From Spisula solida (Eukaryota > Mollusca > Bivalvia > Venerida > Mactridae), in assembly GCA_947247005.1 (NCBI GenBank), contig OX365952.1, forward strand, positions 5,230,501-5,294,500: DNA of 64,000 bases, given 5' to 3'. The translations under genes were made by a program, and so were the position numbers. Below the pieces are notes generated by a model, which ran no database searches, had not been told where the DNA came from, and saw only the letters and a list, made by a program, of their open reading frames with translations. Below, piece by piece: positions 55,026 through 64,000 of the stretch (position 1 is the first letter of the stretch; every line of letters begins with the position of its first letter).

Positions 55026-56061
55026 CGATATGAAAAACTAAGTTTCAAGTATTATACTATTGATTGAAGGTATCTCTTTTAATATATAAAACGTAAGCCC
55101 CCCTATTCTTTTGAATGGGATAGTTCCTTCATTAGTATTACTTATTGAACCGACAGTACCTGAAATATTACTTATGACACGTTAAATGATAGATAAATTG
55201 GTTGTTTTATAAGTACAACACATCTAGACTCGATTGCAACTGTTTCCATATCCGATGATGCGTTAAATAGTGGATTCATGTAGGGGCTAGAAAAATGTCT
55301 TTCCAACCTGTTCTCTGTGTATAGTAAATGACCGGATGATTGGGAATTTCAAAACTCTGTATTTTGTGATATAATGGCTTATGCCTGTGATTCGAGATAT
55401 GGTTCGTAGAAATGTAGAGCGTCTAAGCGACTGTTAGAGAAATTGTTTAACACGTGCGGATTGATATAAGCACACACGTGCTTACAGTGCGTGGGTGGAA
55501 GCTGATTCAAGACCATTCTTACCGTGGGTTGAAACGCTGCTATCTCTTGGAAACCTGTTAGATCCTTTTAAGGTAGTTGATGAGGTAAATTGCTTAATAC
55601 AACATACTGGTATTAAACCCGATTGTCTAATATGTGTAATAGACGGAAACACTCCGCGTGCAAACTAAGTCCTATAACGCGTCGTGGTGAAATTAAACAG
55701 CAAAACAGGCTAAATTTAATGTATAATTAAACCAATTTTCCACATTTCAGCGTTATTACGCCGGTGTAAATTCAATTCTTTCTGTGCGCTGTGTAGCCAC
55801 AATTACTCAGAACTTTTCACAATCGCACTGTCTTTTCTGTATAATTAAATGAACTTTAGAACAATTAATGAATATTTTATGCACGATGCTTTCCGATTAA
55901 TCTCAAAGGAAAAGCTATCCCTCAAAAGAAACTTTAGAGGAATAAAAAATCACTTGAATGCCAGCTTATTTATAATCAGTTGGAGATTTTAAATTTTTAT
56001 TAATTTATTTCAAACAAAACAAAAACAATATTACTTTTTACTACGTGCAAAAGCAGACGTA
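55026..56061. other. Non-genic sequence, nothing recognised
   Basis: No repeat or coding signal recognised. Confidence 0.4.
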
Positions 56062-56595
56062 CGAGGGGTGTTCAAATTGGAATGCAACTAAGCCCATAAA
56101 AATGAATCCTTGATAGATTTTAATAAAACAAACTTTTGATCCCCTTGCAATATTCCTCTGAGAAGTTTCAATCCGATACCGTCAACTTTTGTATTTAGAT
56201 GACGTGCATGAGGTTCATTTCCAAATAAAATTACACCAATTTTAACTTTCTCAAAATATCAAGTAATTGATGAATAAGACATTGCACTACACCATTCCAC
56301 CGTACTAATTAATTTAAATAGTGTATTCGCTCCCGCATTAAAAAAACAACGATTCTTAAATGGGATCGAATTTGTACAGAGAAAAGTGACATTTTTCAAA
56401 TCATTTAAGTGTGAGTTTACACGAGTAAACAGTGTTAATTGACCTATTGATACAGCTGCACTGAACGGATTTCAAAGTATGAGGTATTAACCTAAAGCTA
56501 ATACAATAATCTTTGATATACAGTTCACTATTTTTCAAAACATTTAATACAAGAAAGATATAGCATCACTTGTATTCCAATTTGAACAAACCTCG
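56062..56595. mobile_element. Mariner-like MITE with TA flanks
   Basis: CGAGGGGTGTTCAAATTGGA (ATGCAA follows) at the left and TTGTATTCCAATTTGAAC, AAACCTCG at the right are inverted over ~26 bp with a few mismatches and bordered by TA (56060-56061, 56596-56597). CGAGG.(G/T)TGTTCAAA is a common start of mariner-type elements. 534 bp, no transposase frame. Confidence 0.8.
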
Positions 56596-56924
56596 TATGA
56601 CGAGTATAAAGTGAATAAACTTTTAAGTGTTTGCACGCATGTAGCCAAACATGTATCGAAGAGCCTGTAAAGACAAACCTTCAGAACAACGTAACGTTAT
56701 CCTCGCAGACCAATTGTCTCACTAGACAAGTCAAATATAATATTTACACATTTCCTGACGAGACATACAATAAGTAGTCTATGCAGACATGTTTGCAGTT
56801 GGTATTAAGCACGTGTTTGATTAAATATTTTCAACCTGTATCAAACCAACGTTTCTTGGACTGAGTTCCAACAACGCCTGTGCTATGCACAATTGATTGT
56901 TAAAGCACCATGTAGCACGTTGAA
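56596..56924. other. Non-genic sequence, nothing recognised
   Basis: No feature recognised. Confidence 0.4.
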
Positions 56925-57160
56925 ATAAGGTCATTCAGCTTTTTATAGCTGAAATTAGATATTTTAGCTTTTTGACGGCTGGGACTTACACTTTCGACTT
57001 TTTGACAGCTGAAACTAAGACTTTAAGCGGTTAAATTTATTTTCTCCTTCAGTTGGGTGGTGAGCTTTGTGACGTATAATAGTGGTATGCAGCTGTTGTT
57101 AGTATGTTTTCTGTGCTCATCTGTTTCTGTTGAGTGTTGCCTTCCCTGTCCGAATGTGTA
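56925..57160 (+). mobile_element. Family A dispersed repeat, near-complete copy
   Basis: Subrepeats AAGGTCATTCAGCTTTTTAT, GATATTTTAGCTTTTTGACG and CACTTTCGACTTTTTGACAG at ~28-30-bp steps. Then TTCAGTTGGGTGGTGAGC, TAATAGTGGTATGCAGC, TTTTCTGTGCTCATCTG, TTTCTGTTGAGTGTTGCC and TTCCCTGTCCGAATGTG. The 72-codon frame 57057-57275 gives the typical '..CSSVSVECCLPCPNV' translation and is not a gene. Confidence 0.75.
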
Positions 57161-57339
57161 CTACCCGTTAAAGGATACAACAAACCCTGTCCTACACCAA
57201 GCCACATATTACCCTACGTTATATAGTACTTATGTGCTACATTGTAAGTCGAGATCGTTCAAACGAAACGGTTAACATTTTACATTTCTGCATTACTTGT
57301 CAACTTCACGCGTATGCGTGGTAATATTAAAATTTATGC

Positions 57340-57615
57340 AAAGTAAAATTCACATGGATGCTAAGTCAAATAAAAATTCATGCAGAGTTTAATTCAAATG
57401 TATGCCAAGACAAATTTATGCTGAGTAAAATTCACATAAATGCATACTCAAATGTATGTGGACTAAACATTAAAATTAAAATTTAAGCATTGTCAAATTC
57501 AAATCAAGGCATAGTAAAATTCACATTTATGCGTAGCTAAATTCACATTTACAAAATGTATATATTGTCAAATTTAGATTAATGCATAATGTTTGGTCAC
57601 ATAATGTTGTCATGT
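57340..57615. repeat. Degenerate ~24-bp tandem array
   Basis: About ten loose copies of TAAAATTCACATTTATGCAT, with variants such as ATTCACATGGATGC, ATTCAAATGTATGCC, ATTCACATAAATGCA and ATTCACATTTATGCG. Spacing varies. Confidence 0.7.
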
Positions 57616-59369
57616 CCACATTGATGCATATCCGTTAATCAAATATGTTGCAATGGAAACATAATTAAAAGCAGACATGCTTTATCTCTCGAGAAATCAA
57701 AATTCTCCCTTCATTCTTATAGGCACGTTCTTACCTCTGATAAAGTGAGCTGTTATGGTCTAAATCTATTGTTTACATCCACACGGACTATTTGCTACTT
57801 GCAATAGCAGATGATGCCGTCATATACCACGTGATAGAGCTTCATAACCCCATGAATCTTATAACTTACGCAAGGATAAAGGAGTAAAAATGCAGTAATA
57901 ATAAAAAGAAAATAACACAATGTGAATTTATGCAATCTATTAATCTGTCTGTAATATATTGGCCGAACCAATTACATGCTTCGCAGTGATATTGATCTAC
58001 CAGTATTTCAGCGAGTGTTATTACTTGCTGCAAGCTAATTTACGGAACACATAATAATCTATCTTAGAACATATTGCATTTCTCGATATTAGCTAGCATT
58101 TTGGTTGAGGTTGCAACATGCAAACTATGATGAAATGCAATAAATGTGTAAGAATCTTTATATTGGAATTGCGTGTCACTTCTTATAGAACTAGAAATGA
58201 TTTCAAATCTAAAAAACAAGTGGGCGAATTAGTTGAACACAAAATAACAGCGACAAATAGAAATATGGTATTTTTTATAAATGAAACGCGACTTGTGTGT
58301 CGATCACGAAGAATAGGAATCAAATCTAACATTCACACAGAAACGTCATTAACTTTAGGGGAACCGTCCATAATTAGTTTGTCTTCGATATCAAGATAAC
58401 CCGGCATAATATAAAACAAATTCTAGTCCGCAAAACAAATCATTTCTGGAATTAATCCGTTTTTGTCGTGAGCCTTTCTCTCGCTACATAATACAATTGC
58501 TCGCACAGTACGAAGAATCACGAAAAAAGTGCGTTAACGTAATGCCTTTGTCACCATTGCTGTGGAAACTAATATTGGTAGTGACAGAGACCTTCTAAAT
58601 AATGCAAGAGTGATGTTTCATAAATATATTACGTTCATTATGACATTATAATATCTACATTACTAGTATATTACTAGTATATTACTAGGTATATACCAAG
58701 TTTTATTAACGCATGGAGTTTTCAATGCATACTTATATAGGATATGTAGAAATAGCCATGTATCACTTGGCGAGCACGCTAATTTGTTGAAGGTGTCATT
58801 TATTGTCTACAGCTATATATCAGTGTGCATACATTTTAACTAATTCCGAGACACAAAACATTTTGATATTGTGTTGAGCACTGCATGCAGTTGCGACTAC
58901 AAAAAGGTATATAATACTGGTACATGAAACATTGGAAACATATAAGTTATCAAGACTTTCGCATTTGTTTATAATTTTGTTTATCATTATGTAGGAGACA
59001 TACACAGTACAAATGATAATAGCATTCGTGGCATACTGACAAATTTACTCCTGATTATATTTCTGAAAATGTAAGGCAATGAACGAGTTGTGATAACCAA
59101 AGAACCATCAAACATACGTTGAAACAAGATTATTGCATAAAAACGGTGGTTTTGCCCATATGTTAACGGGAAAAAAACATGCGTAAACTTATAGATTCGC
59201 GCTAGCACGTGCTGTTTGTGTCCAGTTTTACGTATGCTCATATAGGACCCAAACCGACGCCTATACACGATATAAAGTGTCACATAAACTGTAATTATCA
59301 ATTGTTTGTAACTACTAAATTAATTTTCTATAAGATTTAAATTATAAATTGAAACAAAGCTGCAGTATT
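57616..59369. other. Non-genic sequence with minor simple repeats
   Basis: ATACCACGTGATAG at 57824 is a fourth relative of the CRE/E-box unit. A short TATTACTAG repeat of three units lies at 58659-58688. Frames of 61-104 codons (58118-58399 plus; 58820-59301 minus) are unrecognised. Confidence 0.4.
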
Positions 59370-59860
59370 AATGTTTTCTTGGTATTTTCTGATCCCGGAG
59401 TTCGACGCTCATTACAAAAACTGGTATGACGTAACGTTTGTTTCGTGACTTCGCCACACAATCTCCCGCCAAAAGTCATTCATTGTTTTAAAATACAAAC
59501 GCCAGAAATTGATGTTGTGCGTGCTATAATAGCGTTTACGCATGTTTTTGCGTTATAACATATACAGAGGCACTCGGGAGCGTTGTTGCCCTCGCCTGTC
59601 GTTAGTGTAAACGTAACGTACATAACTTACTCATACATGTGTCAAACGCATCTCTAGCATTTATAACGTATGTGGAACCTATGCAAACGTTCATGTAACT
59701 TAAGCCTGTCGTATACAAAACGTGTAAGTGCGTATTGCGACGATCATATACACATTTTAGCCGGTATCGGCGTACGATTCCGTATTTTAGCGTTGTCATA
59801 CCTTGTGTAAAAACTTACCACTTGTACGCACATCGATTGGCGTGTTTGAAAATTCTCGTT
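59370..59860. other. Locally CpG-rich stretch
   Basis: Denser CG dinucleotides than the surroundings (for example GTAACGTTTGTTTCGTGACT, TTAGCCGGTATCGGCGTACG, GTAAACGTAACGTAC). No repeat unit or coding frame accounts for it. Judged by eye, not counted. Confidence 0.4.
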
Positions 59861-61817
59861 TGCTAGGAATACGTTGGTGACAGGTCCTTAACATAGGTTA
59901 GATTGTATTCTGCATAATGCAATAATTATGTTTCGGAAACAATATAATTATACGTTCCTTATTGGGTGTTTATTGTACCCTGTAAAATCAACTTTACATA
60001 AACACCGTCGCTATACATTTCTATATAATTAACAGTTTCCAATTTGTTCACGCTCACTGTATTTGAATACTTATGTGTTCGTCTTTATTGCCTTGATAAA
60101 CGGCATTTTCTAAAGGCATCCGGGGTGTAAATCGTCAAGTTCCCGATGTTAATTACAGATAGCTGCATAAATCACCAATTTGCTAAGACCTTAGAGTTTT
60201 TATGTTGACTTAAAATGACACTTGTTGTCTCAGGAAAAAGCAATCAGTCAATGCAGATTTTGAGTATTGCTGACTAATGGTATTAGTCCAAAGTACTTTT
60301 AAAATAAATATATTTAAGCTGTAAGGGTGTTGTCAAAGACGCGTCTGTATCCCCGTATCAACTTGTCCGTCTTGATATGTTAACTCTTAAGTTATATGTT
60401 TTAACTGTCTGAATCGTCTAAATGTCACCTCCTATGTCGGCCGTTTCAATTGGATTATCTTTAAGACCAGTTGAAGCTTCAATAGCTGTATTGTATGCAC
60501 ATTACATGGCTACCATAAATAAGCTTTCTTTCGAAGTTCTGTTATATTATGCAACTCCCACATGGGACATTATCTCGATTCGTTGTTATACATAATGTGG
60601 TTGCTACTTGCAAGCGCAAAAGTAAATGTACCAATCACCAATACGCGGAGATTGCTCAGTAACCAGTGGAGACTGATCACCCCGTTTATATACCGTCGAA
60701 AACTGTTTTCAGATAGCTTTCGAGTGAGTTTCCTTGGATTATTATGAACCTTGATTGACAATTGTTACAGGTGACTAGTTAATTATCATAGGAATAATAA
60801 GTATACACAAGATTTTAAACTCATACACAAATTCTTCAATTTATCATACTGTTTCGTGGATACCCAAAAACTATAGTAAAAGCTACCCATATTATGAATA
60901 AGTTATCACATTCATTGTCTTTAAAAAGTGTCATTTAAAATGTTGATCAATGTATTCTTACAATCATACGACAATTGAATTTATTTGAAGTTGGCGTTGA
61001 CATAACCAAGCCTTAAAACTATAATGTAGTTTGCTGATTATGTTTCAGAATTAGCATGAATAAAATGTCTCAAGATGTTTGTCTAACAAAACAAATTCAA
61101 AATAGAAAATGCGAAAATACATTCAAATGAGTTCTCAAAATACATTTTTAGATCATTTCACCTAAAGAGATTTTTTCACCACTAAATCGCACCCATTAGC
61201 CTGGATAAAAATAGTAAGAAACATTAATCTAAAAATGTTACTAAACGATTATTTTCATCGATAATTTCGTACCAAAATTTGTGCTACTTAAGCTAAAATC
61301 CGTTTTATGCATATTTTGAATCAACTTTAAACATGTAGGCGTTTTATTCGAACTAAGACGACAAAATACAAGCACCTAATTATGCTACAAAATGTCAGAC
61401 AAAAAGCAAGTATCGTTGAAAGAAAATCTGCTCTGACGAAAAGTAATTCCTTGTTACTGTGTCTGAGGGGAGATGTCTTTCACGCGTGATGGATTACATC
61501 TCAACAAAACTGTCTTTGTTAAATCTGTCCTGAATAGTGGTGTAGAAAATACAAGTAAGCGTAAAAGCCTGACAGAGAAGAATTTAAGCTTTTTTGAAAC
61601 GCGGATTACCATTAATTACAATGATATGACGACTTGCGTGACAACTTGTATGGCACCAAAGATGTAATGAATGACGTATACTCAATTGTCTGATATATAT
61701 GTGTATAACTTCGAATATGGTGTTTTTAGATTAGAAACGCTTCCGTCTTTGTTATGCGAAAATTCGACAAAATTAAAACTTCAGCTGATTAGTTTGCACC
61801 CTCAATTCCTAGTACAT
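59861..61817. other. Non-genic sequence, nothing recognised
   Basis: Opposed 61- and 63-codon frames at 60562-60761 are shadows of each other. Frames at 61473-61865 have no recognisable domain. No repeats recognised. Confidence 0.4.
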
Positions 61818-63329
61818 TTTAGCTCACCTGAGCACGAAGTGCTCACTGGTGAGCTTTTAGGATAGGTGGCTGTCCGGCGTCCGTCGTCGTCCGTCGTTGT
61901 CCGTCGTCGTCCGTCGTCCGTCAACAATTCCTTTAAATGACTTCTTCTCCTAAACCAATTGATGGAATTTAACCAAATTTCACAGGAATGATCCTTGGGT
62001 GGTCCTCTTGCATAGTTGTTCAAATGGTTCTGGTTAATTTATTAATTAGGTCACAGGAGCTAAAAATAGATTTTAAAAGTGAAAACTTAAAAAATCTTCT
62101 TCTCTGAAACCACAGGGCCTACAGCTTTGATATTTTGCATGAAGCTTCATCATGAGATCCTCTACAAAGATTGTTAAAATTTTGCCCCTGGGGTCAAAAC
62201 TGCACCCGTCCCGGGGGTCACTTGTTTTGCAATAGAGTTATAGAGAGAAATCTTTGAAAATCTTTTCCTCTGAAACCACAAGACCTACAACTTTGATATT
62301 TTGCATGTAACATCATAATTATTGGGGTCCTCTAACAAGATTGTACAAAGTTTACCCCCATGGGGTTAAAATAGCCCCCTACCCCAGTCACTATGTTATT
62401 GTAGAAAACTTTGAAAATCTTCTCTTATACCACAATGCAGACTCCCACTGACCTCACCTTTAGATAAGAAATAATGTTGGATATTTCTTTCTTGCTGACA
62501 TTAATGACTTTTCAATGAGATATACTAAACCCTGACTCTGGTATCTGAATTCAAACATGTGTAGACCATCTGGTCATTTGTTCAGTCAGTAGGAGAAGTT
62601 TATTGTGTGTTCAGCTAGTTAATGGTCAGTTATGTCACCTTACAGTTATGCTAGCATATCAGGTTACATGAGCCTGCCAGGTATTACAAAATATCATGCC
62701 CATAAAGTGTATATATTTGCATACAAGTTAGTTGTGTTTTATATTTTTCCACCAAATATATCCCTCAATCTAAGGCTAACCTTAATAAATTCTTTGGTTG
62801 GAGTTACTCTATCTACTCACGAAAATCCCAGCAACATATTTGGCCTTCAGGAGACATTTTTTACTTTAATGAGATTATTAAGTGTTCGTAAAAAATAATT
62901 AAAAACATTCCCTACTTACCTACCCGCCTAAACATTTCTGTGTAACTCCAAACAAAGAATTTTTTAAGGTCAGCCTGAGATATTTGGGGTAAATTGCTTT
63001 CTACATGTCAGCTGTCTGGTACACTAAATGGTTTCAGATCAATAACTCGAGAACAGTTTGGCCTAAGATCATCAAACTTTGCTTTGAGGTTGGTTATCAT
63101 CAATAGATGACCCCTATAATGTTTTTTGAGGTCATTAAATAAACAGATAAGGTCATTAACCTTAAACATAATTATCATAGAGGCATATCCTACTATTCCG
63201 GAATAATCCGAGAATCAGGATTAGCTGCACTAAAAAAATGAACTTCTATGTAGAAAAAGTTCATTTCTCGACTTAACATCACTCGAATATTACTCAGGTG
63301 AGCGATCCAGGGCCTTCTGGGCCCTCTTG
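61818..63329 (+). mobile_element. Family B-type element, second subfamily, ~1.5 kb
   Basis: AGCTCACCTGAGCACGAAGT opens a nested hairpin (61821-61855: AGCTCACC/GGTGAGCT outside, GAGCAC/GTGCTC inside). A (GTCGTCC)-type tract follows (61875-61922), then unique sequence with TTCTTCTCCTAAACCAATTG. Two core repeats are marked by CTCTGAAACCACA.G.CCTAC at ~62103 and ~62270, with TTTGATATTTTGCATG. The end is CAGGTGAGCGATCCAGGGCC, TTCTGGGCCCTCTTG. Only the terminal sequences match the 18636 copy; the core differs. The 73-codon minus-strand frame over the GTC tract is an artefact. Confidence 0.8.
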
Positions 63330-63734
63330 ATGTGAATAACGCAGAACGGGAATGTATCCTTTGTACTTTGTATAATGTTAGATATCCTAGAATCGTGAGA
63401 GTTTTCCATCAAAATACGAAATAAGAATCTGATTTACTTAACAAAAGCAACACAATTTAACGAGTGGTTTCTTGTCTATATCGGCTTTCTGTTAAATATT
63501 CGGGAATGTACGGCGAATATGCACAAAGTCTACTACCAACACGCATCTAAAGGACCGATATAACACGGAATGGTGGTGTACATTGATGCCAGGATCTCCG
63601 GTTTATATAAGCCTACCTTTAGAAGATAAAAACACATCAGACAGGTATGACAGCACGAATTCGAACTTATGGTGACAATTAGCGCAAATGACATAAAATA
63701 GAACACAAAAAAGGAAAATCACAGTCTACAAGCA
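63330..63734. other. Non-genic sequence; possible Family A trace
   Basis: ACATCAGACAGGTATGACAG (63632) and the A/C-rich sequence after it faintly resemble a reversed Family A tail. Confidence 0.3.
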
Positions 63735-64000
63735 CACGTCTGGGTGGCATGGTGGTCGAATAGGTAACGTACTTGACTACTGATCGAGAGGTCCCTGGTT
63801 CGAATCTCCGGGACACTTGGTTATTTCTGAAACGCTTTTCAGTGTTTTCCACCCAACTAGAGATTTACTGGTTGGAAACCCAGGGGTAGTCTCGCGTGTA
63901 TCGGTGCTATACATCGGGTACGTTAAAGAACCAGTGATTCTTTTTGGATCGAGCTAGGGTATCGCACCCAGATTCCCTGTATCGCATATTATGTATCTTC
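63735..64000 (+). mobile_element. tRNA-headed SINE-like element, cut by the window end
   Basis: GGCATGGTGGTCGAATAGGT (A-box region), ACTTGACTACTGATCGAGAG (anticodon-arm-like) and GGTTCGAATCTCC (63798-63810, B box) lie in tRNA order over ~75 bp. A non-tRNA body follows (GTTGGAAACCCAGGGG, CGGGTACGTTAAAGAACCAG) that runs to the window end without a visible tail. Conserved central domains behind tRNA heads are usual in mollusc SINEs; which family this is I cannot say. Confidence 0.55.

Noticed and set aside
61802..62023. 73-codon minus-strand frame with Arg/Thr/Asp-rich stretch
   Set aside because: Reads through the GTC-type microsatellite at the 5' end of a Family B element.

Overview
This window reads as intergenic or intronic DNA from an animal nuclear genome, most likely a bivalve mollusc. 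It is AT-rich and has no bacterial-type gene packing: no open frame is longer than 184 codons, and the longer ones fall in simple-sequence or tandem-repeat DNA. The bivalve guess rests on dispersed elements of a kind I know from mollusc genomes: an AGCTCACCTG 5' hairpin, a (GTCC)n tract, tandem core repeats and a GGGCCC-rich 3' hairpin. Their layout recalls the 'pearl' elements of oysters. I found no protein-coding gene, rRNA or intact tRNA that I can support. Everything was read by eye, so copy edges are approximate unless exact bases are given.

Layout. The most frequent repeat, called Family A here, ends in a tail close to CTGCCTTCCCTGTCTGA and carries ~30-bp internal subrepeats (CTGAAACTAGGTCATTCAGC-like). 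I see about 16 copies or fragments on both strands. One copy (16.0-17.3 kb) has grown into a 14-unit, 65-bp satellite. Family B (AGCTCACCTG...GGGCCCTCTTG) occurs at 18.6-20.6 kb, 21.4-22.0 kb (reverse, truncated), 27.8-28.2 kb (truncated) and 61.8-63.3 kb. Family C (GTGTCGCCTGA ends, (GGC)n, 158-bp core repeats) lies at 31.96-33.14 kb, nested inside a larger element (31.42-33.64 kb) with 27-bp Tc1-type inverted repeats and TA flanks.

Smaller inverted-repeat elements with plausible target duplications are at 5.2 kb and 53.1 kb (TTA type), 24.4-25.5 kb and 49.7-50.7 kb (TTAA type) and 56.1-56.6 kb (TA, mariner-like). Fold-back elements lie at 4.5, 34.4, 39.3, 41.0, 43.6 and 46.1 kb. Probable 3' ends of non-LTR retroelements, with AATAAA followed by a microsatellite, are at 2.86, 43.1 and 45.9 kb, all on the minus strand. 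tRNA-derived, SINE-like sequences are at 19.07, 38.7, 54.6, 55.0 and 63.7 kb.

Tandem arrays unrelated to each other lie at 11.7-12.1 kb (44-bp unit with the CRE palindrome TGACGTCA), 27.5-27.8 kb (40-bp unit spanning the junction of two mobile elements), 42.2-42.8 kb (59 bp), 45.4-45.7 kb (46 bp), 48.0-48.7 kb (41 bp, each unit with CCAAT) and 57.3-57.6 kb (~24 bp, degenerate).

No genes working together can be described. The biology on view is repeat turnover: nested insertion, growth of satellites from pieces of mobile elements, and fold-back structures. The strongest leads are the nested Tc1-ended composite, the junction-spanning satellite at 27.5 kb, the nine-fold array of tRNA 3' ends at 19-20 kb, and the shared architecture of Families B and C.
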